Shown piece after piece: positions 36,317-45,355 of a stretch of DNA of 64,000 nucleotides. The notes below the pieces were generated by a model. It had not been told where the DNA came from. It saw nothing but the letters and a program-made list of their open reading frames with translations, and ran no database searches. The translations under genes were made by a program, and so were the position numbers. Positions within the stretch are counted from its first letter, which is position 1, and each line of letters opens with the position of its first letter. This stretch comes from Streptococcus mutans (GTDB lineage Bacteria; Bacillota; Bacilli; Lactobacillales; Streptococcaceae): contig NZ_AP019720.1 in assembly GCF_006739205.1 (NCBI RefSeq), forward strand, positions 1,426,001 through 1,490,000. The letters run 5' to 3'.

Positions 36317-38551
36317 TTATCGCACAGTCTCAATCTGCCAATGCTTAAGACCCTTAAAACGAATGGCACCCTCTTGATCCGTCCGATAAATCCGACTTTT
36401 TATTTGCGCAAATCTGTCCAGTGTCTCCTGATGGGGATGTTTATAACGATTGTTCTTTCCTGCCGAGATAAGAGCAATTTTAGGCTCTATTTGAGCTAAT
36501 AATTCAGGTGAAGAAGAACCTTTTGAACCATGATGTCCAGCTTTTAAGACATCAACTTTTAAATTGGGATAAGTCTTTAGCAATTCTGCTTCTCCTTCTT
36601 TTTCCAAATCTCCTGTAAAGAGAAAATTTAAGCCTAGCAAACGTCCATAAAGAACGATAGAGTCATTATTACCACCATCACCTATTTTCAACGGATAGAG
36701 TACCTGTAAATGACTCCCCATAATGGATAATGTCTCCCCTGGCTTAGTGATGTGTACCTTAACTTTCATTCTTCTCAATTTACTGACAAAATTTGCCTTA
36801 GTTAAACTGCCTGGACTAACTAAAACTTCCCCAACATGAAAGGCCTTTGCCACCACTTCCATATCTCCCATATGATCCGTGTCAGTATGAGTCAAAACCA
36901 ATTGGTCAATCTTATCAATGCCTCTGCTTTTGAGATAGGGAATCAAAGTCTTTTCAGCATTAGTATCACTGATACGCCGCCGCCATTTATCAGTCTGTCC
37001 AAAGGTTACTTTTCCTCCTACATCAATTAAAATAGTCTTACTGCTGATATCCCGAAGAAGAATACTATCCCCCTGACCAATATCAACAATAGTCACTTCA
37101 TTAGTCAAAGGATTTTTACTGATGAAAAATAACAGGGCGAGAATGCTACTAAGTACTAACACTACCCTTTTTTTCTGACGAAAATCATAGAGTAAAGCTA
37201 AAAGGCACAATAAAAGTAAGAGAATAGGCAAAGTCGGACTGCCCAAAATAAAAGGACGACTAAAGATTAGGTGAATTTGAACAATTATTCTTTCTAATAA
37301 TCTAAAAGCTGGATTGAAGCAGGCAAGTGATACAAAAGGTGACAGAAAATAAGCAAGTGTCAAAAAAGGCAACATCAAGTTATCAAAAATAAAAGAAAAG
37401 AGGATAGTTAATAGGATAGACAAGGGCTGAAAACTGCTAAAATACCACATCAATAACGGTAAAATCCCTAAAGAAAGAGAAAAGGTTTGAAATAGAATCC
37501 GCTTTAAGAGTGACAAAGTCTCAAAATCAATCATGATTAGAATAAAAGCATAGGCAAAACTAAGCACACCTCCTGTTGTTAATAAGAAATTGGGTATCAG
37601 GAAAAACATAACAAATAAGGTTAGAGCAAAGTTATCCTGCTTTTTAAAACCAAAATGAGTAAGATTACTTTGAATCAAACTACGCACAACGGATACTGCA
37701 AAGCCAGTCAAACCAGCATAAAGCAAAGAAAAGGGCAGCTGAATAGCATTCATGTATTCCTGTCTAATACCTAAACGCAAGCCCAAATAACGAAATTTCC
37801 CAATGAAAAAACTAACCTGCATACCTGACAAAGCAAAAAGGTGAATAATACCTAAGCTAGAATAAATAGCATTCATTTCATCAAAGGATTTATCTAAATA
37901 GCCAAAAAGCAGACCAGTCATATAGTGTTTCATGGGGTCTGGAAATTTTGACTGAATAGATACCAAAGCTCTTCGTCGCCATTCATGCAAACGAGCAAAC
38001 CAGAAGCGTTTAGAACTCAGTTTAATTGTTTTAATGTCTGTAACATTAACAATTCGGTAAATTCCCTGCATCTTTAAATAGTTTCTATAATCGAATCCCT
38101 TGAAATTACGCTGCTCTTCTGCTTCTACAACATCCGCTGTCACTTGAATTTCTGCTGTCTGCCATAATTGTTCAAAATAATGTTTCTCTGTTTCAGATTT
38201 TAATTTATAAAAGACCTGATAAGTCCAATGACCTGATTTTGCTCGAAAACTTAAGTTATCTCCATTGACACTAAGCGTATCTGGAATGATAATTAACTTT
38301 TGAACCTGTCTGGGTACTATTTGATACTCGCTTTGCCTTTTTTGGTGAAAATAGAAAAAGAAAGCGGCAAAAGGCAATAAAAACAAAAGTGTTTTGATAC
38401 AGATTTGCCTATCATATTGAAAAACAAGAAAGACTAAAGCTAAAATAAATAAGCCAACTGGCAAAAAAGAAAAGCAGTGAATACAAAAATAAAGCAAAAC
38501 AGTTAAAAAGGCTAAATAGATTGGTTTGAGAGGAAAAAACCTAATCAACAC
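36317..38551 (-). CDS. comEC: DNA uptake channel protein ComEC
   Basis: A 744-residue polytopic protein that forms the channel carrying single-stranded DNA into the cell. The competence domain (LLFGYLDKSFDEMNAIYSSLG, LFALSGMQVSFFIG) is followed by a metallo-beta-lactamase-like nuclease domain (LTHTDTDHMGDM, KAGHHGSKGSSSP). It starts at GTG, eleven bases inside comEA, so the two are translated together under the comEA combox. Confidence 0.95.
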   Translation of the reverse strand: MLIRFFPLKPIYLAFLTVLLYFCIHCFSFLPVGLFILALVFLVFQYDRQICIKTLLFLLPFAAFFFYFHQKRQSEYQIVPRQVQKLIIIPDTLSVNGDNLSFRAKSGHWTYQVFYKLKSETEKHYFEQLWQTAEIQVTADVVEAEEQRNFKGFDYRNYLKMQGIYRIVNVTDIKTIKLSSKRFWFARLHEWRRRALVSIQSKFPDPMKHYMTGLLFGYLDKSFDEMNAIYSSLGIIHLFALSGMQVSFFIGKFRYLGLRLGIRQEYMNAIQLPFSLLYAGLTGFAVSVVRSLIQSNLTHFGFKKQDNFALTLFVMFFLIPNFLLTTGGVLSFAYAFILIMIDFETLSLLKRILFQTFSLSLGILPLLMWYFSSFQPLSILLTILFSFIFDNLMLPFLTLAYFLSPFVSLACFNPAFRLLERIIVQIHLIFSRPFILGSPTLPILLLLLCLLALLYDFRQKKRVVLVLSSILALLFFISKNPLTNEVTIVDIGQGDSILLRDISSKTILIDVGGKVTFGQTDKWRRRISDTNAEKTLIPYLKSRGIDKIDQLVLTHTDTDHMGDMEVVAKAFHVGEVLVSPGSLTKANFVSKLRRMKVKVHITKPGETLSIMGSHLQVLYPLKIGDGGNNDSIVLYGRLLGLNFLFTGDLEKEGEAELLKTYPNLKVDVLKAGHHGSKGSSSPELLAQIEPKIALISAGKNNRYKHPHQETLDRFAQIKSRIYRTDQEGAIRFKGLKHWQIETVR

Positions 38552-39221
38552 TGACTAAATCCTTTAACTTCTCAAATGTTTTATCGCCAATCCCTGAAAT
38601 ATTTTTCAAATCATCCACTGACTTAAAACCTCCATTGGCTTCACGGTAATCAAGAATATCCTGAGCTTTCTTCTCACCGATTCCAGAAATAGTCTGTAAA
38701 TCAGCCAAAGTGGCAGTATTAAGATTAACCTTACCTTTTACCGAAGTTTCTTTAGTATTTGCCTTATCTGCCTGACTGGTTTTACCTTCTTGAGAATCCC
38801 TAATGACACTAATATTCTCACCAATAGCTGCCACATAAATAACTGCTTCGTCTTGTAATTTTTGAGCCAGATTAACAGATTTGCGATCAGCCTTTTCAGA
38901 AAAACCTCCCGCTTTTTCTATTACATCATTAATACGACTGTCAATCGGTAAAGTATAGACGCCCTCATGCTTAACAGCTCCTTTAATATCAACAGTTATT
39001 GTTGATTTGGCAGTCGTCACCTGCGTCTTCTTTTGACTTTCTTTGCCAGTCTTTGTGGTTACCTGAAGGGATTGTTCCTTTAAACGAGCCAGACTATCTT
39101 CCTGCTTATTGGAAGAAGGAAAAAAGAAATAAACACCCAGACCCAGTAAGACTACAAGACCACCAACTAGGGCAAAAACATTTTTCTTTTCCTTGAGTTT
39201 ATCTAAAAATTCGTCAACCAT
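38541..39221 (-). CDS. comEA: DNA receptor ComEA
   Basis: A 226-residue membrane-anchored DNA-binding protein: one membrane segment (about 16-34), an SLBB-like domain (ITVDIKGAVKHEGVYTLP) and a C-terminal helix-hairpin-helix pair (VNLNTATLADLQTISGIGEKKA; NISGIGDKTFEKL). It holds incoming double-stranded DNA for ComEC. A combox lies only 20 bases upstream and AGGAGG precedes the ATG. Confidence 0.96.
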   Translation of the reverse strand: MVDEFLDKLKEKKNVFALVGGLVVLLGLGVYFFFPSSNKQEDSLARLKEQSLQVTTKTGKESQKKTQVTTAKSTITVDIKGAVKHEGVYTLPIDSRINDVIEKAGGFSEKADRKSVNLAQKLQDEAVIYVAAIGENISVIRDSQEGKTSQADKANTKETSVKGKVNLNTATLADLQTISGIGEKKAQDILDYREANGGFKSVDDLKNISGIGDKTFEKLKDLVSVD

Positions 39222-39240
39222 TTTAACCTCCTTACTTCTT

Positions 39241-39248
39241 TATTCGTA
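39241..39248 (-). promoter_or_regulatory. combox (SigX promoter) of comEA-comEC
   Basis: TACGAATA on the minus strand, acting as the -10 for the competence sigma factor. The mRNA leader would be very short. Confidence 0.9.
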
Positions 39249-39251
39249 AAA

Positions 39252-39288
39252 AAAAAGAAGTTTAGTAAAAATCCTAAACTTCCTTTTT
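39252..39288 (-). terminator. plsC terminator
   Basis: GGAAGTTTAGG / CTAAACTTC followed by nine Ts on the minus strand. It runs up to the comEA combox and so shields it from read-through. Confidence 0.85.
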
Positions 39289-39360
39289 AGGTATAAAAAC
39301 TTGCAAGACAATTGGATAAAACGACTTTAATATTCTTTACCTTTGTACAATTCCCTGTTG

Positions 39361-40113
39361 TTATTTTATTTTTTTATCACGATGCTTTTCTGGGTTCCAG
39401 ACAAAACTAGCGAACCAAGAAAAGAGGTAAGTGAAAGCAAGAACAATAGCCACCAAAACCATAGCTGGCAAACGATAAATCAAGCTCCACCAGCTTGGTC
39501 GCTCATTATCTTTGAAAGTTGCAACTTCTGTATCCATTTGGTCAAATTCTTTTTCAATACGATGAGCCACTTCTTCAATGCCATCGTCATTCATGCGCTT
39601 AATATCTGAAATATCAATGGGATTGCCAAAAGTAACATCAATACGATCATGTTTAAGCAAGCCTTTGATGGATCTTGGCCCCGCATAGGCTGCAGGCATA
39701 ATTTTAACTTTTGCTGTTTTGGCAATAACTGCAACGCCACCTTTAACATCAGAAGAATGACGACTTCCACTTGGAAACATAATCAAAGAACGATCGCTTT
39801 TCCTAAGCATTTTAACAGGATAACGGACAGCCTCAGCCCCTGGGTTTTCACGATCAATCGGAAAAGCTCCACACATGCGAATCCACCAGCCGAAAGCACG
39901 ATTGCCAAATAATTCCTTCTTAGCCATAAAGATAAATTGCTTAGGCCGAGCTGCAAAAGCTAAAAAGATAGGATCCCATAGTGTACGGTGAGGTGCAACT
40001 AAAATATAATTGTCATCTTCAGGCAACAATGTATCTCGATGATGGTAATGAATATTACCATTAGCAGCCCAAATTAAAAAAACTAACAAAGAGCGCAGGT
40101 AGGTATAAAACAC
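39361..40113 (-). CDS. plsC: 1-acyl-sn-glycerol-3-phosphate acyltransferase
   Basis: A 250-residue acyltransferase that makes phosphatidic acid at the membrane. The catalytic HxxxxD box is APHRTLWDPIF, the acceptor motif MFPSGSRH (variant of EGTR), and a C-terminal hydrophobic anchor is at about 212-238. It sits upstream of comEA, as in other streptococci. Confidence 0.9.
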   Translation of the reverse strand: MFYTYLRSLLVFLIWAANGNIHYHHRDTLLPEDDNYILVAPHRTLWDPIFLAFAARPKQFIFMAKKELFGNRAFGWWIRMCGAFPIDRENPGAEAVRYPVKMLRKSDRSLIMFPSGSRHSSDVKGGVAVIAKTAKVKIMPAAYAGPRSIKGLLKHDRIDVTFGNPIDISDIKRMNDDGIEEVAHRIEKEFDQMDTEVATFKDNERPSWWSLIYRLPAMVLVAIVLAFTYLFSWFASFVWNPEKHRDKKIK

Positions 40114-40251
40114 TGTAAAATCTCCTTTTAATTACAATATAACCACCTTATTATACTAAAAATTTAAAATTTTTGATAGAAGCAATGCTAAAGATAATAA
40201 TTAATGTATAATAGTATATAATAAAAGGAAGATATTTATTTAGGAGTTAAA

Positions 40252-41187
40252 ATGACAGTTCAACAACATTGGAAAAAATGGCAGGCAAAAATTTTCTCTG
40301 CAAAAAATAGACCCAATCTATTATTTAGTCTTTTAATTATCGGACTAGTTCTTGGAGTCGTTCTTGTACAAGCAAAATCTATGCAAAAGCAACATAAAAA
40401 TCACATCAGATCTAGTAGGATTTCTAAGAAAAAAACAACTCCTAAACCTAATATTAACCCTAATACCCTAAAAATAGGCAGCAACCATAACAATCAGGCC
40501 GAAGGATATGCTTATTCTGCGGAAGCAGTCAGACAAATGATGAACAACAAGCAAGCTTCTGCTAAACAAAAATTAGTTTTTCTTACCTTTGATGACGGCG
40601 TTGACCCTAATATGACACCTAAAATTTTAGATGTCCTTGCGCAACAACACGTTCATGCCACTTTTTTTCTTGTCGGCTGTAATATCACTGATAAAGTAAA
40701 ACCCATTTTACAAAGACAAATTACAGAAGGGCATGCTCTTGGTATCCATAGCTTTTCACATGTCTATTCACTTTTATATCCTAATCGAGTGGGTAATACA
40801 CAGCAAATAGTCAGCGAAGTGACTCGTACGCAAAATGCTCTCAAGGATCAATTGGGGCAAAATTTTAAGACAGGTGTTTGGCGTTACCCCGGCGGACATT
40901 TATCTTGGACAGGCTTAGAAGCAGCTGACAAACAATTAGCAGCTCAAGGTATTCAGTGGATGGATTGGAATGCTGCTGTTGGTGATGCTGAACCTCTGGC
41001 TACAAGACCTACAACAGTAGCAAGCATGTTAGCTTTTCTTGATGGCAGTGCTAAGATTGCTACCAACCCTAACGTACAGGTTGTTCTCATGCATGATATT
41101 TCTGAAAAAACTGTTACTCTCGCAAGTTTACCGCAAATTATTCGTTATTATAAAGATCGCGGTTATACATTTGCTGTTTTAAAATAA
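40252..41187 (+). CDS. pgdA: membrane-anchored polysaccharide deacetylase
   Basis: A 311-residue exported enzyme: an N-terminal anchor (about 24-42), a basic spacer and a NodB domain (about 95-305). Motif 1 is TFDDG, motif 2 HSFSH, motif 3 RYPGG, and the last motif LMHDI carries the general acid histidine. It probably removes acetyl groups from peptidoglycan GlcNAc, which blunts lysozyme. The symbol follows the S. mutans name I recall for this gene. Confidence 0.85.
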   Translation: MTVQQHWKKWQAKIFSAKNRPNLLFSLLIIGLVLGVVLVQAKSMQKQHKNHIRSSRISKKKTTPKPNINPNTLKIGSNHNNQAEGYAYSAEAVRQMMNNKQASAKQKLVFLTFDDGVDPNMTPKILDVLAQQHVHATFFLVGCNITDKVKPILQRQITEGHALGIHSFSHVYSLLYPNRVGNTQQIVSEVTRTQNALKDQLGQNFKTGVWRYPGGHLSWTGLEAADKQLAAQGIQWMDWNAAVGDAEPLATRPTTVASMLAFLDGSAKIATNPNVQVVLMHDISEKTVTLASLPQIIRYYKDRGYTFAVLK

Positions 41188-41271
41188 AAAGGTAACTTTT
41201 TGCTTTTTTATCACTTTTTTTCAATTAGCAGAAAAAATTTTTCTGTTATTCTAATCGATAGGAGCTGATTA

Positions 41272-41784
41272 ATGACTACTTATGTTTGGTTATTTCCTTT
41301 ACTTTTTATCTTTCATGGCTTAGAAGAAATCATTGGCTTCATACCTTGGATAGAGAAAAAAAGTGATCTTCTTAAGGAAAAAGCCCCTCTTCTTTTAAAG
41401 ACGCATAAGGATTTGACAACAGAGGGCTTCGCTCTGGCTGTTTTTGAGGAATTCTGCTTGATTCTCCTTATCTCCCTAGCAGCTTTTTGCAGTCAAAGCC
41501 GATTTCTTTATCTGATTTGGTTAGGCGGACTAATAGCCTTTAGTTTACATTTGCTGTTTCATATCATACAAGCCTTTATGCTAAGACAGTATATCCCAGC
41601 TGTGGGAACGGCTCTTTTATGTCTGCCAATCAGCTCTGTCATTATCCTAAATAGTTGTCATTTTCTTCATGTCAATGTGATAGAATTATTCTGTTTTGGT
41701 TTGATTGGATTATTAATTGTTATCTTCAATCTCTTGCTTGCTCTCAGGCTGGGTAAGCAATTTTCTAAATGGTTGAACAGCTAA
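41272..41784 (+). CDS. HXXEE-domain membrane protein
   Basis: A 170-residue protein with about five membrane segments. The N-terminal HGLEE is the HXXEE motif that names the family; further conserved pieces are EEFCLILL and HLLFHIIQAFMLRQYIP. The role is unknown; the motif suggests a metal or proton site within the membrane. Ribosome site AGGAGCTG. Confidence 0.8.
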   Translation: MTTYVWLFPLLFIFHGLEEIIGFIPWIEKKSDLLKEKAPLLLKTHKDLTTEGFALAVFEEFCLILLISLAAFCSQSRFLYLIWLGGLIAFSLHLLFHIIQAFMLRQYIPAVGTALLCLPISSVIILNSCHFLHVNVIELFCFGLIGLLIVIFNLLLALRLGKQFSKWLNS

Positions 41785-41829
41785 TTTCCCAACTATCATC
41801 AGTCTTACTTTTTTGCTATAATAAAGACT

Positions 41830-42849
41830 ATGACAAAACCAATTTTAAAAAAGAAAGAACGTGTCGATCAGCTTTTTTCAACTGATGTCAAAATTATTCA
41901 AAATAAGGAAGTTTTTTCCTACTCCATTGACAGCGTTTTACTTTCTCGTTTTCCCAAGATTCCTAGCAGAGGTCTGATTGTTGACCTTTGCTCTGGTAAT
42001 GGAGCCGTTGGTCTTTTTGCTGCAACCAGAACGAAAGCTAAAATTATTGAAGTTGAATTGCAGGAACGACTGGCAGACATGGCGCAGCGTTCCATTCAGC
42101 TCAATGACCTTACCAATCAAGTTTCGATGATTAGGGACGATTTAAAAAATTTGTTGGACCATGTTCCGCGTTCAAAAGTTGACCTTATCCTTTGCAATCC
42201 TCCTTATTTCAAAGCGGCAGAGACTTCAAAGAAAAACCTTTCTGAACATTATCTGCTTGCTCGCCATGAGATAGCAACTAATTTGGAGGAAATCTGCAAA
42301 ATCAGCCAACAAGTGCTAAAAACCAATGGTCGTTTGGCTATGGTTCATCGTCCTGACCGCTTCCTTGAAATCATTGATACTTTTAAAAAATACAAACTGG
42401 CTCCCAAACGCCTTCAGTTTGTTTATCCAAAGCTGGGAAAAGATGCTAATATGTTGCTCATCGAAGCAATTAAGGATGGCTCGCCTAATGGGATGAAAAT
42501 TTTACCACCTTTAATCGTACATAAGGACAATGGGGATTACACAGATAACATCCACGAAATCTATTTTGGTAAAGGTCATCAAGCCTATATGTATGTATTG
42601 AAATGTGCTGATGATAGTCTTTACACAGGCTACACAACGGATATTAAAAAGCGCTTAGCTACTCACAATGCTGGTAAGGGCGCTAAGTACACAAGAGCAA
42701 GACTGCCTGTCGAATTAATCTATGTTGAACAGTTTAACCATAAAAACGCTGCTATGAGTGCAGAAGGTAAATTGAAACAAAAGACACGCGCTCAAAAATT
42801 GCACTATATTGAAGAACACCAGCATATCAATTTAGTCTCACAATTTTAA
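41830..42849 (+). CDS. TrmN6-like tRNA adenine methyltransferase fused to a GIY-YIG domain
   Basis: A 339-residue fusion. Residues 1-250 are a YfiC/TrmN6-type N6-adenine methyltransferase (SAM loop [15 protein letters not shown]; catalytic CNPPYF), which modifies A37 of tRNA1(Val). After [10 protein letters not shown] the chain runs straight into a GIY-YIG endonuclease domain of the UPF0213/YhbQ type ([18 protein letters not shown], then a conserved Arg and Glu). In many streptococci these are two adjoining genes. There is no internal stop, so one polypeptide is predicted. Confidence 0.88.
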   Translation: MTKPILKKKERVDQLFSTDVKIIQNKEVFSYSIDSVLLSRFPKIPSRGLIVDLCSGNGAVGLFAATRTKAKIIEVELQERLADMAQRSIQLNDLTNQVSMIRDDLKNLLDHVPRSKVDLILCNPPYFKAAETSKKNLSEHYLLARHEIATNLEEICKISQQVLKTNGRLAMVHRPDRFLEIIDTFKKYKLAPKRLQFVYPKLGKDANMLLIEAIKDGSPNGMKILPPLIVHKDNGDYTDNIHEIYFGKGHQAYMYVLKCADDSLYTGYTTDIKKRLATHNAGKGAKYTRARLPVELIYVEQFNHKNAAMSAEGKLKQKTRAQKLHYIEEHQHINLVSQF

Positions 42850-42945
42850 AGGAACGGCCTTAAAATAATGTTACTACTTTCTTCAAGTTGGACAAAAAAA
42901 TTCCAACTGAAGAACCAGTATTAATAGGGCTGTTCTTTTATTTTT
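42847..42945 (+). terminator. two-armed terminator after the TrmN6 fusion gene
   Basis: An outer stem GAACgGCC/GGCtGTTC encloses an inner stem TTCTTCAAGTTGG / CCAACTGAAGAA. A T-run follows the outer arm. Confidence 0.7.
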
Positions 42946-43395
42946 CTTAAAGAGTGTCAAAGTCTCTTTACAACATTTCTTTAGACAGCTGCTATTAACT
43001 TACTGGCACTAAAAATGTAGGGTCAGATAAACTTCTGCACTACTTTGACATTACTTTAGCACAAATCATAAAGTCTTATCCTCACAAATCTTTACTAGAT
43101 TTTAATAATATTGATATGCTAGTAATGTTCAAGTGCCGATAACATAAATAAGAGAGTGCTTGGCTTTCCCACAAAATAAAACTTCCTGACCTCTAAACGG
43201 AGACAGGAAGACAGAGATATCTTTAAAACAGACTGAAGACAAACCTATTTCCCAACGTAAAAAATTTTTAAGCTCTGCAAATTTCAATTTTAATTTTCCT
43301 TAATTGCAAGCGAAGCGAGCTCTAAACGAGATTTTCCGCCACGTGATAAAAGTCTCAAAAGAAGACTTTTTCTACATTCCCATCTTTAAAAATGT
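42946..43395. other. gene-poor edge of the bacteriocin island
   Basis: No credible gene is seen. A hairpin CTTCCTG...CAGGAAG (about 43186-43212) resembles a terminator. At 43262-43345 lies the third, most diverged copy of the GCTCTGCAAATT...GCGAGCGAAGCGAGCT block that also occurs near 44764 and 46337. Confidence 0.6.
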
Positions 43396-43482
43396 TTATT
43401 TTTTAAATTTAATAAAACCAAATATGTACAAAATTATCGCCAAAATGATAAATGAGATGACACCTATAAAAAAATACTTCAT
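43396..43482 (-). CDS. 28-residue single-span membrane peptide
   Basis: MKYFFIGVISFIILAIILYI plus a basic tail (GFIKFKK). AAGGA stands eight bases before the ATG. It shares its start, size and layout with the peptide at 45247-45330; both lie downstream of bacteriocin-like genes. Possible roles are bacteriocin immunity or a toxic membrane peptide; the sequence does not decide. Confidence 0.5.
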   Translation of the reverse strand: MKYFFIGVISFIILAIILYIFGFIKFKK

Positions 43483-43677
43483 CACTTATTCCTTACCAAC
43501 ATGATACTAAATATTCAATAGCTCCACCTCTAGTCAAACGCTTAATGACTTCAAGTAAGACCATTAAATTCTACAACTAATAAAGCAATACAAACTGTTT
43601 GTTCTATCATCAACTTTTCTTTTATTTTCTATAATATTCAAGATTATTTCTTTTCGGAATATTTAAGGTATTAAGCT

Positions 43678-43845
43678 AAAACAGTCTGGGAGACTATTGA
43701 AGTTAAAGGACGATCTCGATCTCAAAAGAAGACTTTTCTTCAAACTTTTAAAAAAACTCTCCCGAAATATGTGTTTCAGGAGAGTTTGAATGATTTCTGT
43801 CACCTTTATTGCGAACAGTGAAGCCGTTTTACTTTTCGGAAGTAA
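43678..43845 (-). repeat. third copy of the cshA 3' end and terminator
   Basis: The minus strand repeats the end of cshA (...GGCTTCACTGTTCGCAATAAAGGTGACAG as in the GFTIRNKGD codons) followed by a terminator CTCTCCTGAAACACATATTTCGGGAGAG with a T-run. The part past the terminator (CAAACTTTT...AAAGTTAAAGG) also matches the sequence after the real cshA. Confidence 0.75.
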
Positions 43846-43863
43846 AGAAAAAGAAGCTAGCAA

Positions 43864-44223
43864 TCAATGATTTTTATCTGTCTTTATCCACCTGACAATA
43901 CCAGCAACCAGCAATACTGTTATTAAACCGCAAGCGATAAGTGCTGCTGTACTGGCAACTGTCCCAGATATAGCATCAACTCTATATAACAGTCGCATAA
44001 ATGAAAGGACTGTAAGTATGATCAACAACGAGGATTCAATTCTAATCAGGGAAGTCATTTGATTATCAACGGTTCGTAAAAAACCTGGAAGTAACATTAA
44101 CGTAATAATAATCAAAAATAGATTAGAAAATACTCCTTCCCCATTATTGAAAGGCCAAATCATTAATAAATTAGCTATAACATTTAGAGATGAACAAAAA
44201 ATAAACGACCATTTTTTTGTCAT
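43864..44223 (-). CDS. putative bacteriocin immunity membrane protein
   Basis: A 119-residue protein with four predicted membrane segments and a basic C-terminus (WIKTDKNH). It begins 43 bases after the bacteriocin peptide gene on the same strand, with GAGGT seven bases before its ATG. Small multi-span proteins directly after class II bacteriocin genes are usually immunity proteins. I do not recognise the family, so this rests on position and shape. Confidence 0.6.
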   Translation of the reverse strand: MTKKWSFIFCSSLNVIANLLMIWPFNNGEGVFSNLFLIIITLMLLPGFLRTVDNQMTSLIRIESSLLIILTVLSFMRLLYRVDAISGTVASTAALIACGLITVLLVAGIVRWIKTDKNH

Positions 44224-44266
44224 TATCAATACCTCAAATGATTGAAAATATTATAATCAAATCATT

Positions 44267-44515
44267 TTAATCTAATGTTGCTGCACCATAACCTATCATC
44301 CCTCCTGCAGCGGCACATGTAAGTAAATAAGCACCTCCAAGTCCCCATCCAATTGGACCAGATACTGCACAAAGCCCCATTGTTGCAGCACCATAGGTAG
44401 CGACACCGCCAAGGATAGAGTCCACACCATCTCCAGCTTCCATGGTAGAAAGCAGTTGACTATCTGCAACTTCAAAATTGTCAAAGGCCATTGAGTCTAA
44501 TGTTACTGTGTTCAT
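44267..44515 (-). CDS. class II bacteriocin-like precursor peptide
   Basis: An 82-residue precursor with an excellent ribosome site (AGGAGG). The leader MNTVTLDSMAFDNFEVADSQ then LLSTMEAG resembles mutacin leaders of the FEQFxVMDxxxLSTVEGG type, but ends in AG instead of GG. The mature part is glycine/alanine-rich with several GxxxG patterns (LGGVATYG, GWGLGGAYLL, AAAGGMIGYG) and two cysteines, as in two-peptide (IIb) or Blp-type bacteriocins. Export and cleavage would need the NlmTE/ComAB-type transporter encoded elsewhere. Confidence 0.8.
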   Translation of the reverse strand: MNTVTLDSMAFDNFEVADSQLLSTMEAGDGVDSILGGVATYGAATMGLCAVSGPIGWGLGGAYLLTCAAAGGMIGYGAATLD

Positions 44516-44529
44516 AAAATCCTCCTAAA

Positions 44530-44850
44530 ATTCACGATAAGCTTATTAGCTTACAAGTTTTTTTACTTTCACAAGTTTTCTAATAAAACATGAAATAATT
44601 TTAAAAGCTCCCTTGCGAAAACTACAAGTACATTTTAATCCTTAATTTTTTCTTATTCAAGGAAATTTGGTTCATTTAATAAAAAAGATATTTAATAGTA
44701 AAAATTCAGAAATCTTTCTGAATACTTTTAGAATATTAACTTGCTTATAGACAAATCTTTTTTAGCTCTGCAAATTCAGAATTATTTTCCTTATTGCGAG
44801 CGAAGTGAGCTTTAAACGAGAATTTTCGCTGTGATAAAATACCAGAAGCG
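44530..44850 (-). repeat. bacteriocin promoter region, copy 2 of a duplicated block
   Basis: Nearly the same as 46130-46400. It contains a likely promoter (TTGAAT, 17 bases, TAAAAT) and a hairpin AGAAAGATTTCT, and ends in the GCGAGCGAAGTGAGCT block. No clear ComE direct repeat was found. No other gene lies in this 350-base stretch. Confidence 0.75.
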
Positions 44851-44869
44851 TTGAGGCTTCTGCTGCTCG

Positions 44870-44975
44870 GAAGATTTGAGGCTTTTTTCCAAACTTTTCA
44901 AAAAACTCTCTTGAAACATATGTTTCAAGAGAGTTTGAATGATTATCTGTCACTTTTATTATAAACAGTGAAGCA
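44870..44975 (-). repeat. second copy of the cshA 3' end and terminator
   Basis: Minus strand: GCTTCACTGTTTATAATAAAAGTGACAG (degenerate cshA end) then the terminator CTCTTGAAACATATGTTTCAAGAG plus T-run, identical in its stem to the one after the real cshA. Confidence 0.8.
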
Positions 44976-45029
44976 AGAACAACAAATACTTAAGTAATAC
45001 TATTTAATCTCAGTATTCTTTACAGAAAA

Positions 45030-45205
45030 TTATAGTCCAAAAATAGGGGCTGTGATTGCAAGTCCTGCAAATCTGCCAGCAAGCACATCACAAATTACAC
45101 CGCTACGATAGCACTCGTAATACCAAGTATCAAACCGCCTCCTTCTGATTCAGAAAGATAAGTGATATCCACTGCCACAAAATCATCAAGAAAGTAGTGA
45201 CAAAA
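45030..45205 (-). pseudogene. broken double-glycine bacteriocin gene
   Basis: On the minus strand a leader-like stretch FLDDFVAVDITYLSESEGG is followed by GLILGITSAIVAV and a stop. In the next frame the peptide goes on as ICDVLAGRFAGLAITAPIFG and ends at 45030. A single frameshift separates the halves, and no ATG lies in the leader frame. It is a fourth bacteriocin of the island, dead in this strain. Confidence 0.65.
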
Positions 45206-45246
45206 CCTCTGATAGGAGAAGACTTCATCACTTTGTTACCATGTTT

Positions 45247-45330
45247 TTATTTATTATTTATTTTATTCAAAATAATTCGTCCTACAATTGCTGATATAGC
45301 ACCGATGACTATAAGCACAATATACTTCAT
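45247..45330 (-). CDS. 27-residue single-span membrane peptide
   Basis: MKYIVLIVIGAISAIVGRII followed by LNKINNK. It starts 25 bases past the broken bacteriocin gene at 45356 and has the same MKY start and length as the peptide at 43396-43482. The ribosome site is weak (GAG at a workable distance). It may give immunity to the neighbouring bacteriocin. Confidence 0.45.
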   Translation of the reverse strand: MKYIVLIVIGAISAIVGRIILNKINNK

Positions 45331-45355
45331 AATTAATCTCAATCGCCTCCCGTTA

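Noticed and set aside
43304..43504. A 66-residue plus-strand frame
   Set aside because: It lies opposite the better-supported 28-residue membrane peptide and has no ribosome site.
44540..44760. ComE-type direct repeats ahead of the bacteriocin genes
   Set aside because: No pair of 11-base repeats at the required spacing could be found, so control by ComE is not claimed.
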